Positions 20,369-30,831 are shown, counted from the first letter of the stretch. The stretch is DNA of 64,000 bases from Rhodococcus sp. ARC_M5 (GCF_022810405.1 NZ_JALGQE010000008.1:1-64000); one strand, 5' to 3'. Notes: generated by a model not told the origin, from the letters alone. Numbers and translations are program-made.

Positions 20369-21304
20369 TCAGCCGTCCGCAGTGAGGGTGGGTAGGGGAC
20401 TGGCGATGTGGTCGGCCGACACGAGCCTGCCGTCGTGACGCGAGAGCACCCACACGCTTCCCTTGCGATTTCTGTTGGCAGGCAACGTGATTCCGTCCTT
20501 GTCTGCCCACCAGCGCATCAGGTCCGGGATCACCTTGCCTTGGCTGCAGACCACCGGGGTGCCGGGTAGTTCGGCGATCTCTCGTGCGCGATGACGGCCT
20601 TTGCGTGGGTCATCGGCGTACCCCTCCTCGGACAACAGATGCTCGGGAAGGATGTCCACTCCCAACGATTCTGCGAAGGGGGCGACCGTCTGGACGCATC
20701 GCGCGCGGTCGGCTGCGTACACAGCATCACCGCCGAAGGCGCGGAGCAACGCGACCAACGATTCGGCCTGCCGTCGTCCGGTCTTGTCGAGAGGGCGATC
20801 GACGTCGTTGCCCTTGAACCTCGACCGCGATCCCGCGCTGCCGTGCCGAACCAACAGCACGGTCGAGGTGTCGGCGGGCTTGGCCACGAACCGACGAAGG
20901 ATCTTGTGGTCCATGGGATACGAGAGTTCGCGACCGACGGCCTCCGGTGCGATCCAACGCAGTTCGTCCACCTCGGCATTGGGGACGAACTCGCCGCCGG
21001 TGACCTCGGCGGCCCAGTACAGGACTTTCTTGACCCGTCGGTGCCCAGGGATCGGATACGTCACGTAGGACAGTGACCGTCCGAGTCGAGATTCGAATCC
21101 GGTCTCTTCCTTGACCTCTCGGACCGCGGCGTCGACGGCTGTTTCACCGGGATCGAGCTTCCCCTTGGGGAACGACCAGTCGTCGTACTTCGGCCGGTGG
21201 ACCAATGCGACCTCGACGGCCGAGTCGGCGCTCGGTGAACGTCGCCACAAGATCGAGCCCGCCGCAAAGATATTGGCGCGGGGAGAGCCGTCGGAAGCGC
21301 CCAT
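20369..21304 (-). CDS. mutT1: NUDIX hydrolase with histidine-phosphatase domain (MutT1 type)
   Basis: A 311-residue fusion. The N-terminal NUDIX domain (about 10-140) has the box GKLDPGETAVDAAVREVKEE starting at residue 48. The C-terminal histidine-phosphatase domain (about 148-300) starts with RHG at 153-155. M. tuberculosis MutT1 has the same two domains and hydrolyses 8-oxo-(d)GTP and related dinucleoside polyphosphates. The ATG overlaps the ppk1 stop as TGATG, so the two are translated from one message. Pairing with polyphosphate kinase is conserved in mycobacteria. Confidence 0.92.
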   Translation of the reverse strand: MGASDGSPRANIFAAGSILWRRSPSADSAVEVALVHRPKYDDWSFPKGKLDPGETAVDAAVREVKEETGFESRLGRSLSYVTYPIPGHRRVKKVLYWAAEVTGGEFVPNAEVDELRWIAPEAVGRELSYPMDHKILRRFVAKPADTSTVLLVRHGSAGSRSRFKGNDVDRPLDKTGRRQAESLVALLRAFGGDAVYAADRARCVQTVAPFAESLGVDILPEHLLSEEGYADDPRKGRHRAREIAELPGTPVVCSQGKVIPDLMRWWADKDGITLPANRNRKGSVWVLSRHDGRLVSADHIASPLPTLTADG

Positions 21305-23544
21305 CAAGACGCCTGATTCCTCCGACTGCGCATCAGGTCCACCTGATGCTCACGAACCTTTTCACCCCGAGCCGGAGACGCGACCCAGCCGCCGTCCGGT
21401 CCCAACTCCCAGCACCGCGTGGTGGGATCGAGCGCCGAATCGAAGATGTCGCCCAGTTGATTCGCCAGTCGCGGATCCTTGACCTGCGCCATCACCTCGA
21501 CTCGACGATCGAGGTTGCGGTGCATCATGTCTGCGCTACCGATCCAGAATTCGTCGGCACCCTGGAAGTGCAGAACTCGGGAGTGCTCCAGGAATCGGCC
21601 GAGGATGGAACGAACCTCGATGTTCTCCGACAGACCGGGAACTCCTGGCTTGAGTGCGCAGATTCCGCGCACCACCACCTTCACCGGAACTCCTGCCATC
21701 GACGCTCGGTAGAGCGCGTCGATGACCTGCTCGTCGACCAAGGCGTTGGCCTTGAGGCGAATTCCGGCCGCACGGCCGTCCTTGAGGTGTTCGACCTCGG
21801 CCTCGATGCGCTCGACGATCCCGCGGCGCACTCCGTACGGAGCAACGAGAAGGTTGCGGTACTTGGACTTTCGCGAGTATCCGGTGAGCGAGTTGAACAG
21901 ATCGGTGAGGTCGGCCCCGATCTCGGGCGATGACGTCAGCAGGCCTACATCCTCGTAGATTCGCGCTGTCTTGGGGTTGTAGTTGCCGGTACCGATGTGG
22001 CAGTACCGACGGATGACGGACCCCTCTCTGCGTACGACCAGGCAGGTCTTGCAGTGCGTCTTGAGGCCGACGAGGCCGTACACCACGTGCACCCCCGCCT
22101 TTTCGAGCTTGCGTGCCCACTCGATGTTGGCCTGTTCGTCGAATCGCGCCTTGATCTCGACCAGTGCAACGACCTGCTTGCCCGCTCCGGCAGCATCGAC
22201 GAGCGCGTTGACGATCGGGGAATCACCCGAGGTTCGATAGAGCGTCTGCTTGATGGCGAGTACTTGCGGGTCGGCCGCTGCTTGCTCGATGAAGCGTTGC
22301 ACGCTGGTGGAGAAGGAATCGTACGGATGATGTACCAGGACGTCGCCGTCGCGCAGGGTGGAGAAGACGCTCTTGGGTGTCTCGCGCTCACCGAAGGCCG
22401 CGTGAGTCGCCGGGACGAAGGGGGCATCCTTGAGGTTGGGGCGGTCGACACCGTAGACCTGCCACAGGCACGACAGGTCGAGCAGTCCGGGAACCTGAAT
22501 GACGTCTCCTGGATCGACATCGAGTTCACGAAGCAGCAATTCGAGCATGTGCTCGGTCATGTCGTCGGCGATCTCGAGGCGGACGGGCGATCCGAATCGC
22601 CTGCGCGCGAGCTCGCGCTCCAGGGCCTGCAGAAGGTCCTCGTCGCGGTCTTCCTCGACCTCGAAATCGGCGTTGCGCGTGATGCGGAACGCGTGAGACT
22701 CGACGACCTCCATGCCGGGGAAGAGCACGTCGAGGTGCGCCGAGATCAATTCCTCCATCGAGAGGAAGGCGTCGATGCGGTGATTGCCCTCGCCGCGCTT
22801 GACCCGCACGAAGCGATCGACGTTGTCGGGAACCTTCACGCGGGCGAAGTGCTCGCCCGTTGTGGAGTAATCCTTCACCGTCACAGCGAGATTGAGGCTC
22901 AAGCCACTGATGTACGGAAAAGGGTGAGCCGGGTCGACGGCCAGCGGCGTCAGAACCGGAAAGACCTGCTCGGTGAAATACTCCGAAAGCCGCGTGCGCT
23001 CGTCGCTGTCCAAGTCGGACCACCGGATGATCGCGATGCCCTCGGCGGTGAGCTCGGGCAGGATCGAATCCAACAGCACTCGCGCATGTTTGAGCGCGAG
23101 CTCCTGGGTGCGTTGACCGATCACCGCGAGCTGCTCACGAGGGGTCATCCCGTCGGCTGACCGAACCGACAGGCCGGTTTCGTCGCGGCGTTTGAGGCCG
23201 GCAACCCGAACCATGTAGAACTCGTCGAGATTGGACGCGTAGATGGCGAGAAACTTCGCGCGCTCGAGCAGGGGCAGCGACGAGTCCTGGGCGAGCGCAA
23301 GGACACGCGAGTTGAAATCGAGCCAGCTCAATTCTCGGTTGAGATAGCGATTTTCGGGGAGAACAGTGGCGGCATCGACGGACTCCGGTGTGGCAGCCGG
23401 TAGCGCCTGGGGGATGTCGGGCATCGTAGACGCGATCGGAGCGCTCCACGCCGTCTCCGAACCGGTGCCCTTTCCGGTTTCGATCGGCGGATCTTCCATC
23501 GCTGGCTGCGCGTCTTCTTTGCTCACCGCACGATCATCCCCCAT
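21304..23544 (-). CDS. ppk1: RNA degradosome polyphosphate kinase
   Basis: Makes polyphosphate from the ATP gamma-phosphate, reversibly. The 746-residue length assumes the ATG at 23544; an in-frame start at 23646 would add 34 residues of low complexity and overlap cofC by 29 bases. The N-terminal domain starts at [13 protein letters not shown] (about 100). The catalytic domain contains [20 protein letters not shown] and the phosphorylated His H516 in [12 protein letters not shown]. The final part ([14 protein letters not shown]) is also conserved. Followed without a gap by mutT1. Confidence 0.94.
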   Translation of the reverse strand: MGDDRAVSKEDAQPAMEDPPIETGKGTGSETAWSAPIASTMPDIPQALPAATPESVDAATVLPENRYLNRELSWLDFNSRVLALAQDSSLPLLERAKFLAIYASNLDEFYMVRVAGLKRRDETGLSVRSADGMTPREQLAVIGQRTQELALKHARVLLDSILPELTAEGIAIIRWSDLDSDERTRLSEYFTEQVFPVLTPLAVDPAHPFPYISGLSLNLAVTVKDYSTTGEHFARVKVPDNVDRFVRVKRGEGNHRIDAFLSMEELISAHLDVLFPGMEVVESHAFRITRNADFEVEEDRDEDLLQALERELARRRFGSPVRLEIADDMTEHMLELLLRELDVDPGDVIQVPGLLDLSCLWQVYGVDRPNLKDAPFVPATHAAFGERETPKSVFSTLRDGDVLVHHPYDSFSTSVQRFIEQAAADPQVLAIKQTLYRTSGDSPIVNALVDAAGAGKQVVALVEIKARFDEQANIEWARKLEKAGVHVVYGLVGLKTHCKTCLVVRREGSVIRRYCHIGTGNYNPKTARIYEDVGLLTSSPEIGADLTDLFNSLTGYSRKSKYRNLLVAPYGVRRGIVERIEAEVEHLKDGRAAGIRLKANALVDEQVIDALYRASMAGVPVKVVVRGICALKPGVPGLSENIEVRSILGRFLEHSRVLHFQGADEFWIGSADMMHRNLDRRVEVMAQVKDPRLANQLGDIFDSALDPTTRCWELGPDGGWVASPARGEKVREHQVDLMRSRRNQAS

Positions 23545-23617
23545 ACCCGGCGTCGGTGAAACTCCGATGGCCGAACTCGGTGCCGTGTTCACCGGCACGC
23601 GCCGTTGTCCGCCCTCC

Positions 23618-24394
23618 TCACGCAGTCGTCGCGGACGCTTCTCCACTCCACCCGAGCGAGTGCAGCACGGCCGAGGTGGCCGGTCCGACTCCCAGACGGT
23701 GTGCTCGCCTGACGTCGTCGGCGGTGTCCACGTCCAGTCGAAGGCCCGGCCATGAGCCGTCGAGTTCCTGTGCGCCCGAATCGGTGTGACGCCGCGCGGA
23801 GTGTCCGCCGAACAGTGGAGCCAGTTCCTCGGGGGAGTCCTTGAGGATCAGTGCCGCGGTCCCCGTTCCGTGATGGTCGACCACCAGCGACCTGCCCCCA
23901 CGACGGGCAGCGGTGTAGGCCTGGGCGAGCTCGGCCGAACGCATCGCCGGAAGGTCGGCTTGCAAGGCGATGATGTCGACGTGTTCTGCAGTGACGCTCG
24001 CACCCCTGCGGATGTCCCCGACGCCGTGACCGTGACGCAGTACCTGCGCCGCGGCCGTGAATGCGTGGTTGAGGCGTTCGTCCGGTCCCTGACTGAGATC
24101 GCCGGTCGGTTCATCGAACACCCGCGCGCCGATGTCGCGCGCGGTCCGTGCGACGAGAGGATCGGGGGTGACCACCGTGACCGATTCCACCACCGACACC
24201 GCCTTCGCCGCCGTCACGGTGTCGCTGAGCATCGCGAGCACCAATCGTGACCGATCGAGTGTCGAGAACTCCGCCGCCAGGCGCGACTTCGCAGCGGTGA
24301 GATCCTTCACCGCGATCAGAACCCTGACGACGCGGCGGGCGGGGTCGGGCGACGCGGCCACTGCGTCGCCGCCGTCACTTCGTGATGCACCCAT
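23618..24394 (-). CDS. fbiD: Phosphoenolpyruvate/2-phospho-L-lactate guanylyltransferase (CofC/FbiD)
   Basis: Provides the activated GDP-linked three-carbon unit for coenzyme F420. In mycobacteria FbiD (Rv2983) uses phosphoenolpyruvate, and the neighbour order ppk1-fbiD-gpsA is the same. 258 residues including an N-terminal extension of about 20. The nucleotidyltransferase fold is marked by [15 protein letters not shown] at about 24, the metal-binding segment [13 protein letters not shown] near 145, and GTGTAALIL near 180. The ATG at 24394 follows AGGA; an upstream extension of the frame lacks similarity. Divergent from gpsA. Confidence 0.9.
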   Translation of the reverse strand: MGASRSDGGDAVAASPDPARRVVRVLIAVKDLTAAKSRLAAEFSTLDRSRLVLAMLSDTVTAAKAVSVVESVTVVTPDPLVARTARDIGARVFDEPTGDLSQGPDERLNHAFTAAAQVLRHGHGVGDIRRGASVTAEHVDIIALQADLPAMRSAELAQAYTAARRGGRSLVVDHHGTGTAALILKDSPEELAPLFGGHSARRHTDSGAQELDGSWPGLRLDVDTADDVRRAHRLGVGPATSAVLHSLGWSGEASATTA

Positions 24395-24514
24395 GGCGCT
24401 CGATCCTGCCAGCGTCACCGATCTGTGCCGACTCCGACCGCCCGAGCAGGTCTGCGAGTTAGGGTGATGCGCGCGTGGACAGGGTATCGGCGAAGTAGCG
24501 AGGGGTTGGCGGCA

Positions 24515-25513
24515 ATGAGCAGAGCAGCGGTACTGGGGTCGGGCTCGTGGGGAACCGCATTCGCCAAGGTGTTGGCCGATGCCGGCACCGACGTCACCAT
24601 GTGGGCCCGCCGCGAGGAACTCGCTGCATCCATCACCGACCACCACGAGAACAGGGACTACCTGCCTGGAATCGAGCTGCCGTCGGCGATCCGCGCGACG
24701 AGTGATCCCGTTCGTGCACTCGAGGGGGCCGACATCGTGGTGTTGGCCGTGCCGTCGCAGAGTCTGCGGGCCAACCTGGAGGCGTGGACCGAGTCGATTC
24801 CGCCGCACGCGACACTGCTCTCCCTGGCGAAGGGAATCGAGACGGGAACGCTCATGCGAATGAGCCAGGTGATCGCTCAGGTCACCGGAGCCGATCCCAG
24901 CCGGGTCGCGTGTCTGTCCGGACCCAACCTGGCTCGTCCGATAGCCGAGGGCCAGCCGGCCGCCACTGTCATCGCGTGTTCCGATTCCCAACGAGCCCTC
25001 GAGATTCAGAAGTCCTGTGCCACCGGCTATTTCAGGCCGTACACGAATTCCGACGTCATCGGTGCCGAGATCGGTGGTGCCTGCAAGAACGTGATCGCCC
25101 TCGCATGCGGAATGGCCAGCGGCGTCGGATACGGCGAGAACACCCTCGCGTCGATCATGACCAGGGGCCTGGCCGAGATCATCCGCCTCGGAGTAGCACT
25201 CGGTGCCACGCCGTCGACGCTGTCCGGTTTGGCCGGCGTAGGCGATTTGGTTGCCACCTGCTCGTCACCCCTCTCACGTAATCGCACGTTCGGAGAACGA
25301 CTGGGTTCGGGTGGCTCCCTCGAGAGTGCGCAGGAAGCAGCGCACGGGCAGGTCGCCGAGGGCGTCAAATCCTGTACGTCGGTGCGTGCGCTCGCCGAGA
25401 GCTACGACGTCGAGATGCCGCTGACCGATGCCGTGCACCGCGTGTGCCACGGCGGCATGTCCGTTCCGGAGGCGGTCGGTCACCTCCTGGGAAGACGTAT
25501 CAAGCCCGAGTGA
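24515..25513 (+). CDS. gpsA: Glycerol-3-phosphate dehydrogenase [NAD(P)+]
   Basis: Reduces dihydroxyacetone phosphate to sn-glycerol 3-phosphate for phospholipids. 332 residues. The N-terminal Rossmann motif is GSGSWG (8-13). The catalytic Lys lies in [14 protein letters not shown] (near 195) and [13 protein letters not shown] is in the C-terminal helical domain. I chose the ATG at 24515 because it places the Rossmann motif at the usual distance from the start; the frame is open 30 codons further upstream. ddl follows after 73 bases. Confidence 0.95.
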   Translation: MSRAAVLGSGSWGTAFAKVLADAGTDVTMWARREELAASITDHHENRDYLPGIELPSAIRATSDPVRALEGADIVVLAVPSQSLRANLEAWTESIPPHATLLSLAKGIETGTLMRMSQVIAQVTGADPSRVACLSGPNLARPIAEGQPAATVIACSDSQRALEIQKSCATGYFRPYTNSDVIGAEIGGACKNVIALACGMASGVGYGENTLASIMTRGLAEIIRLGVALGATPSTLSGLAGVGDLVATCSSPLSRNRTFGERLGSGGSLESAQEAAHGQVAEGVKSCTSVRALAESYDVEMPLTDAVHRVCHGGMSVPEAVGHLLGRRIKPE

Positions 25514-25586
25514 TCCAGTGTTCGCGGTCTCGTGACCAACAGGGCGAATCCGCGTTCGGCCGGTCGCGACGGTACGGTTTCTCATC

Positions 25587-26693
25587 GTGAGTACTCCCCG
25601 TATCAAAGTTGCCGTCGTCTTCGGTGGCCGCAGCAGCGAGCACGCTGTGTCCTGTGTATCGGCAGGTAGCGTGCTGCAGAACCTGGATCCGGCCACGTAC
25701 GAGGTGGTTCCCGTGGGGATCACCCCGGAGGGGAAATGGGTACTGGGCTCCTCCGACATCGATGCGCTGAGCATTCACGACCGGGTACTGCCGACCGTGG
25801 ACAAGACCGGAGCAGCGCTTGCGCTCAGTACGGACCCGGGCCACGCAGGCGCGCTGCTCGCCCTCGGCGAGGGGGAAGGCGGGACGGTGCTCGCATCCGT
25901 CGACGTCGTGTTCCCGGTTCTGCACGGACCGTACGGCGAGGACGGCACCCTGCAGGGCCTGCTCGAGTTGGCCGGCGTTCCGTATGTCGGGCCGGGTGTG
26001 TTGGCCAGTGCCGCGGGGATGGACAAGGAATTCACCAAGAAGCTGCTCGGTGCGGAGGGACTGCCGATCGGTCGTCAGGTCGTACTGCGGCGCGCAGTCG
26101 ACGACCTGACGGCCGCCGAGCGTGACCGAATCGGCCTGCCCGCCTTCGTCAAACCGGCCCGTGGCGGATCGTCCATAGGAATCTCGCGCATCACTGCATG
26201 GGACCAACTCCCGACCGCGATCGCCGCGGCGCGCGAACACGACCCCAAGGTGATCGTCGAAGGAATGATCCACGGCCGCGAGGTCGAGTGCGGGGTACTC
26301 GAGTTCCCCGACGGCACGGTGCGGGCGAGCGCCATCGCCGAGATCCGCATTCCCGACGCGGACATCGACGATCATGCTTTCTACGACTTCGACACCAAGT
26401 ACCTCGACGATGTCAGCGAGTTCGACATCCCGGCGGCCCTCGACGACGCAACGAGCGACCGCATTCGGGAACTCGCCGTCGCTGCCTTCCGGGCGCTGGA
26501 CTGCCAAGGGCTGGCGCGAGTGGACTTCTTCGTCACCGAGAACGGTCCGGTCATCAACGAGATCAACACGATGCCCGGGTTCACCTCGATCTCGATGTAC
26601 CCCAAGATGTGGGCCGAATCCGGCGTCGACTACCCGACGCTCATCGCCACCTTGATCGACACCGCCCTCGCCCGCGGTACCGGTTTGCGTTAG
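25587..26693 (+). CDS. ddl: D-alanine--D-alanine ligase
   Basis: Joins two D-Ala for the peptidoglycan pentapeptide. A 368-residue ATP-grasp enzyme. Features are [14 protein letters not shown] near residue 11, [15 protein letters not shown] near 112, [15 protein letters not shown] near 188, and the Mg site in [19 protein letters not shown] near 312. The GTG start has no Shine-Dalgarno; TACGGT lies eight bases upstream, so a leaderless or nearly leaderless message is possible. Convergent with the DUF3515 gene, 19 bases apart. Confidence 0.95.
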   Translation: MSTPRIKVAVVFGGRSSEHAVSCVSAGSVLQNLDPATYEVVPVGITPEGKWVLGSSDIDALSIHDRVLPTVDKTGAALALSTDPGHAGALLALGEGEGGTVLASVDVVFPVLHGPYGEDGTLQGLLELAGVPYVGPGVLASAAGMDKEFTKKLLGAEGLPIGRQVVLRRAVDDLTAAERDRIGLPAFVKPARGGSSIGISRITAWDQLPTAIAAAREHDPKVIVEGMIHGREVECGVLEFPDGTVRASAIAEIRIPDADIDDHAFYDFDTKYLDDVSEFDIPAALDDATSDRIRELAVAAFRALDCQGLARVDFFVTENGPVINEINTMPGFTSISMYPKMWAESGVDYPTLIATLIDTALARGTGLR

Positions 26694-26712
26694 AGCTGTT
26701 GCGGTTCAGCGC

Positions 26713-27318
26713 TCACTGCAGCGGCGCCGGGTCGAGAGGTTGTTGGGGCAGCGCGTCCGACACGGCCGAGGACGCGTCCTGCAACGGGGTGGGGCCCGAG
26801 TCGCCCGGAATGGTCAACGCGACGTAGACACCGCGATCGACGACGAACCATGTGCTGGCGTCGATCCCGTCGTCCTCCCCGGACACCTCGAACCACTGAA
26901 CGCCGTTGATCACCTGCAAGGGTGCAGCCACGTCGAACCCGATCGGCCGGGGCAGGCCGCAGCGCAGCACGACCGGTTCGGCGTTCTCCTCGGCCGAGAC
27001 CCACGCGCGGACTCCGACCGGGGCCGGGTCGGCCAACTCGGCTCTCGTGTAGTCGCCAAGGTTCTCGGGCAAGGCGTCGAGCAGTGTCGTGCACTGCTCA
27101 CTCGCGGCTTCGGGGGAATCGACCGGGCCCAGAGCGACCGGATCCTGGACGGGTGACCGGTTGACCGCGATGGCAGCAACCAGAACTCCGACGACCAGCG
27201 CGACGGGTAACGCGATAGCGGTGGCGATGACTGCAGGATGGCGCTGTTCGCGAGTGCCCTCGGTCTCGGCCGGGCTGTCTTCGGTGCCGGCGTCGTTGCC
27301 GGTGTCGGGTGAATTCAC
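26713..27318 (-). CDS. DUF3515 membrane-anchored protein
   Basis: A 201-residue protein with a polar N-terminus, one transmembrane segment (about 30-52, AIALPVALVVGVLVAAIAV) and an extracytoplasmic domain of 145 residues. The domain has two conserved Cys (in SEQCTTLLDALP and VVLRCGLPRP) that may form a disulfide. DUF3515 is an actinobacterial family of unknown function; M. tuberculosis Rv2980 holds the same place after ddlA. The GTG start lies three bases after the stop of the RAM-domain gene, so they are probably one operon. Confidence 0.8.
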   Translation of the reverse strand: MNSPDTGNDAGTEDSPAETEGTREQRHPAVIATAIALPVALVVGVLVAAIAVNRSPVQDPVALGPVDSPEAASEQCTTLLDALPENLGDYTRAELADPAPVGVRAWVSAEENAEPVVLRCGLPRPIGFDVAAPLQVINGVQWFEVSGEDDGIDASTWFVVDRGVYVALTIPGDSGPTPLQDASSAVSDALPQQPLDPAPLQ

Positions 27319-27321
27319 GAT

Positions 27322-27570
27322 CTATCCGATGGACGTCGTCGACTGCGGGGCCACGGGGCAGGTGAGGGTGCGAGTGATGGCATCGACTTTCTGGATGCGG
27401 GAGACGATCTCGGCGATCTCGGCGTCGGAGGCACCGTCGGTGCGCGCGATCACGTCGTAGGGCCCGACCACTGCCTCCGCCGACACGACGCCGTCTACGG
27501 CCTCGATCTGCTGTGCGACGGCCGTCGCACGGCCGACCTCGGTCTGAACGAGAACGAATGCTTGCACCAT
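27322..27570 (-). CDS. Stand-alone Lrp/AsnC ligand-binding (RAM) domain
   Basis: An 82-residue protein consisting only of the RAM (ACT-like) half of an Lrp/AsnC regulator: FVLVQTEVGRATAVAQQIEA, VGPYDVIARTDG and IQKVDAITRTLTCPV. The DNA-binding helix-turn-helix is absent, so it cannot act as a regulator alone. Such domains assemble into octameric rings and bind amino acids; it may modulate full-length Lrp proteins (inference). A GGGAAAGGGA ribosome site precedes the ATG. Transcribed with the DUF3515 gene. Confidence 0.82.
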   Translation of the reverse strand: MVQAFVLVQTEVGRATAVAQQIEAVDGVVSAEAVVGPYDVIARTDGASDAEIAEIVSRIQKVDAITRTLTCPVAPQSTTSIG

Positions 27571-27746
27571 CGGTGGTCCCTTTCCCCTGCCGGACTTCTC
27601 GACTGTAGGTTGAGTCGACTACGTTCTCTTCGCACGTAACCTGCTGCATCGGTACTGTCCCGACCGCCGCTAAAAGGTACCGCAGGCGCGGCGCGTGCTC
27701 CGCGTGAGACCGTCGCGCACGTACTGCGTTCTCAGGGAGGAACATC

Positions 27747-28751
27747 ATCGACGACACCGTCATCGACTCGGACACCGGCAGCGAGCGCACCGTAGCTCAG
27801 GTCGGCGAATTCGACGTGATCGCCCGCGCCATCGCAGACCGTGTGCAACCACCGTCGACCATCGTCGGGCCGGGCGACGACGCGGCCGTCGTCGCTGCGT
27901 CCGACGGCCGGATCGCGGCGTCGACCGACATGTTGGTACACGGCAGGCACTTTCGGCTCGACTGGTCGAGTCCGATACAGATCGGGCGCAAGGCGATAGC
28001 GCAGAACGGCGCGGACATCGCCGCAATGGGCGCGCAGTGCTCGGGCTTTCTCGTCTCGCTCGGATGCCCGGCCGACACACCGGTGAGTGTGACCGACGGA
28101 CTCAACGAGGGCATGTGGCTCGAAGCAGTTGCTGCGGGATCGGCCATCGTCGGCGGCGATGTGGTGCAATCGCCGGAACTGGTGATCTCGATCACTGCGC
28201 TCGGCGATCTTCAGGGCCGGGCCCCGGTGCTTCGATCGGGAGCGCGGGCCGGTGATGTGATCGCGTACGCGGGACGGCTCGGCTGGTCGGCGGCAGGACT
28301 GGCACTACTGCTCGGGGACGGGGACAGAACCGGCCACGACGCCGTGGTGGACGCGCACCGAGTGCCCGTCCCTCCGTATCGCGCCGGGATCGATGCCGCC
28401 GAGGCGGGTGCGACCAGTCTGACCGACGTGTCCGACGGGCTGTTGGCCGATCTCGGCCACATCGCAGAGGCGTCCGGCGTTCGGCTGGATGTCGATCCGG
28501 CCTTGGTGACGGTTGGTTATGAAGTGCAGTCGGCGGCAACGCAGGTGGGGCACGATCCGCTGGATTGGGTACTCACCGGCGGTGAGGATCATGCCCTCGT
28601 CGGCACCTTCCCCGATGCTGCCGCCGTTCCGCAGGGCTGGACGGTGATCGGCCGGGTCGAGCACCAGGACGGTGAACAGGCGGGGCGAGTGACGGTCGGT
28701 GGACGCGTCCACGCAGGTCGGTCGGGATGGTCGAGTTTCGAGAGCGAGTGA
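27747..28751 (+). CDS. thiL: Thiamine-monophosphate kinase (unusual start)
   Basis: Phosphorylates thiamine monophosphate to thiamine diphosphate, the cofactor of IlvB among others. Conserved ThiL parts are GPGDDAAVV, STDMLVHGRHFRLDW, KAIAQNGADIAAMGA, GGDVVQSPE, DVSDGLLADLGHIAEASG and GGEDHALV. The start is a problem. The only canonical start is GTG at 27816, which would lose the conserved GEF residues just before it. The frame stays open upstream with no ATG, GTG, TTG or CTG before a stop. GGGAGG (27735-27740) sits six bases before an ATC at 27747, giving 334 residues, a normal ThiL length. I list the ATC start as most likely; the fallback is 27816. Confidence 0.8.
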   Translation: MDDTVIDSDTGSERTVAQVGEFDVIARAIADRVQPPSTIVGPGDDAAVVAASDGRIAASTDMLVHGRHFRLDWSSPIQIGRKAIAQNGADIAAMGAQCSGFLVSLGCPADTPVSVTDGLNEGMWLEAVAAGSAIVGGDVVQSPELVISITALGDLQGRAPVLRSGARAGDVIAYAGRLGWSAAGLALLLGDGDRTGHDAVVDAHRVPVPPYRAGIDAAEAGATSLTDVSDGLLADLGHIAEASGVRLDVDPALVTVGYEVQSAATQVGHDPLDWVLTGGEDHALVGTFPDAAAVPQGWTVIGRVEHQDGEQAGRVTVGGRVHAGRSGWSSFESE

Positions 28752-28776
28752 ACACGGTCGGGTCGATCGTGTCGGC

Positions 28777-28782
28777 TAAGTT
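28777..28782 (+). promoter_or_regulatory. -10 element of the leaderless gamma-carbonic anhydrase gene
   Basis: TAAGTT ends six bases before the ATG at 28789; no Shine-Dalgarno is present. Confidence 0.55.
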
Positions 28783-28788
28783 GCAGAG

Positions 28789-29313
28789 ATGGCTATCTAT
28801 GCACTCGGTGATCGAGAACCCGACATCCACCCCGACGCCTACGTTCATCCCGACGCGGTCGTCATCGGGGCGGTGACCTTGGCGGCCGGATCGTCGGTGT
28901 GGCCCACGGCAGTTCTGCGAGCCGACTACGGCACCATCTCGGTCGGCGAGGGCACCAACGTGCAGGACGGAACTGTGGTGCACTGCACCCCGATAGACGC
29001 AACGGTCATCGGTTCCGGGTGCGTACTCGGCCACAACGCGCATGTCGAGGGCGCGACCATCGGCGACAACTGCCTCATCGCGTCGGGCTCGGTCGTGCTG
29101 AACGGCTCGAAGATCGGGGCGGGCTCGATCGTCGGTGCAGGCGCTGTCGTGCCGTTCAAGTTCGTTGTGCCGGAACGCTCCATGGCGCTCGGCGTACCCG
29201 CGAAGATTCGCGAGGGCTACCAGGTTCCGGAAGGACATGTCGACATCAACGTGCAGATGTACTCGGCCAACGCCGCGTACTACCGCGATGCGCTGCGTCG
29301 GATCGACCGGTGA
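28789..29313 (+). CDS. Gamma-class carbonic anhydrase family protein
   Basis: A 174-residue left-handed beta-helix protein of hexapeptide repeats. Candidate Zn-ligand histidines are those in VHCTPID and GHNAHVEG near residues 65-88, in line with gamma carbonic anhydrases and relatives such as YrdA and PaaY. Whether it hydrates CO2 or has another role cannot be told. The message appears leaderless. The stop TGA overlaps the GTG of ung, so the two genes are translationally coupled. Confidence 0.88.
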   Translation: MAIYALGDREPDIHPDAYVHPDAVVIGAVTLAAGSSVWPTAVLRADYGTISVGEGTNVQDGTVVHCTPIDATVIGSGCVLGHNAHVEGATIGDNCLIASGSVVLNGSKIGAGSIVGAGAVVPFKFVVPERSMALGVPAKIREGYQVPEGHVDINVQMYSANAAYYRDALRRIDR

Positions 29314-30002
29314 CGCCCCGGCCACTCGCCGAGAGTGTCGAGTCGGGATGGGCGCGTGCTCTGGCTCCGGTCGAGCCGAATGTTGCTGCGATGGGCGACT
29401 TTCTGCGAGCCGAACTCGCCGCCGGACGGCACTACCTACCTGCAGGCGAGAACGTACTACGGGCGTTTCGCTACCCCTTCGACCGGGTTCGGGTGCTCAT
29501 CGTCGGCCAGGACCCGTATCCGACGCCGGGACATGCAGTGGGGCTGAGCTTTTCCGTAGCACCGGATGTGCGGCCGGTACCGCGAAGTCTGAACAACATC
29601 TTCAAGGAGTACTCGGACGATCTGGGTCTACCCACGCCGAGCAACGGTGACCTCACACCATGGGCGGACCGAGGTGTGATGTTGCTCAACAGGGTGCTCA
29701 GCGTCGAGCCAGGGCAGGCGGCGTCGCACCGGAAGAAGGGATGGGAAGCGGTCACAGATCAGGCAATTCGAGCACTCGTTGCCCGTGCCGAGAATCCCGA
29801 CGCGACCGGGCTGGTCGCGATCCTCTGGGGACGTGACGCCGCGACTCTGAAGCCCATGCTCGGATCGGTTCCGTACATCGAGTCCGCGCACCCGTCACCG
29901 CTGTCCGCATCACGCGGGTTCTTCGGCTCCAAGCCCTTCAGTCGTGTGAACCAGTTGTTGGTCGAGGGCGGTGACGAGCCGATCGATTGGACGCTGCCGT
30001 GA
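29310..30002 (+). CDS. ung: Uracil-DNA glycosylase (family 1)
   Basis: Removes uracil from DNA to start base excision repair. 230 residues. The catalytic water-activating loop GQDPYP has D68; the Leu/His loop reads [13 protein letters not shown] near 190. I took the GTG overlapping the upstream stop codon, which gives the normal family length; the frame extends further back inside the neighbouring gene without similarity. Convergent with the enoyl-CoA hydratase-family gene, 21 bases apart. Confidence 0.95.
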   Translation: MTPRPLAESVESGWARALAPVEPNVAAMGDFLRAELAAGRHYLPAGENVLRAFRYPFDRVRVLIVGQDPYPTPGHAVGLSFSVAPDVRPVPRSLNNIFKEYSDDLGLPTPSNGDLTPWADRGVMLLNRVLSVEPGQAASHRKKGWEAVTDQAIRALVARAENPDATGLVAILWGRDAATLKPMLGSVPYIESAHPSPLSASRGFFGSKPFSRVNQLLVEGGDEPIDWTLP

Positions 30003-30023
30003 TCGATCGCTGCCGTGATCGGA

Positions 30024-30818
30024 TCAGGAGAAATCGGGACGACGCTTCTCGACGAACGCGTCGACGCCTTCACGTCCGGCCGGTGACGAGGCAGCTTCCG
30101 AGATCGATGCGGCCTCGGCATCCAATTGCTGTGTCAGAGTTGCCGATTCGGAGTTCGCAAGCAGCGTCTTGATGCCCTGGTACGCCGATGTCGGCCCGAT
30201 GGCGAGGGTTCGGGCGAGGCGCTCGGCCTCGCTGTCGACGATGTCGTCGCCCACCAGTCTGCTGAGAATCCCGAGGCGAACCGCTTCCTCTCCGTTGATG
30301 ATCGAGTCGTTGAGGAGGATGTCCATCGCACGTCCCGAACCGACGATGCGGGGGAGCGTCCACGACATGCCGCCGTCCGGGGTGAAACCGATCGAGGGGT
30401 ACGCGGGGCGCAGCTTGGTCGACGGCCCGCCGATCGCGATGTCGGTGAGGCAGACCAGGCTCATGCCTGCACCGGCCGCCCACCCGTGCACACCGGCAAC
30501 GACCGGGACGGTGACCGCGGCCAGCTCGCGGACGAAAGCATGGAACGCGTCGGCAACGGATCCGACGAAAGCGCCGCGGTCGGCGGCTCCGGCGAAATCG
30601 CGTACGTTTCCGCCCGCACAGAAGTTGGGTCCGCGGCTGATCAGTAGGACGCTGCCGATCGCGGTGGTGCCGGAATGGACGGACCGAAGTGCGGCCGTTC
30701 CCTCCTCGATGCCCTGTAGGTCGAGCGAGGCACCCCCGTCCTCGGTGGCGACGACAATTCTCAGTACACCGTCCTCGATGCTGACCTTGCTGGAAATGTC
30801 TGCGTCCGAATAAGTCAC
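30024..30818 (-). CDS. Enoyl-CoA hydratase/isomerase family protein
   Basis: A 264-residue crotonase-fold enzyme. The oxyanion hole segments are PNFCAGGNVRDF (near 85) and HGWAAGAGMSLV (near 120). At the first catalytic Glu position of enoyl-CoA hydratases the sequence reads YPSIGFTPDGG: no Glu there, while an Asp follows, a pattern closer to enoyl-CoA isomerases such as PaaG. The substrate is unknown. The GTG start has no Shine-Dalgarno but is preceded seven bases away by TAGAGT on the minus strand, so the message is probably leaderless. Confidence 0.85.
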   Translation of the reverse strand: MTYSDADISSKVSIEDGVLRIVVATEDGGASLDLQGIEEGTAALRSVHSGTTAIGSVLLISRGPNFCAGGNVRDFAGAADRGAFVGSVADAFHAFVRELAAVTVPVVAGVHGWAAGAGMSLVCLTDIAIGGPSTKLRPAYPSIGFTPDGGMSWTLPRIVGSGRAMDILLNDSIINGEEAVRLGILSRLVGDDIVDSEAERLARTLAIGPTSAYQGIKTLLANSESATLTQQLDAEAASISEAASSPAGREGVDAFVEKRRPDFS

Positions 30819-30825
30819 GTTCGGG

Positions 30826-30831
30826 ACTCTA
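30826..30831 (-). promoter_or_regulatory. -10 element of the leaderless enoyl-CoA hydratase-family gene
   Basis: On the minus strand this reads TAGAGT, ending seven bases before the GTG at 30818. Confidence 0.5.

Noticed and set aside
27695..28255. Frameshift joining a GTG-started frame at 27695 to thiL
   Set aside because: The translation of that frame has no ThiL-like N-terminus, and the thiL frame already contains the conserved GEF residues upstream of the GTG, so a frameshift is not needed.
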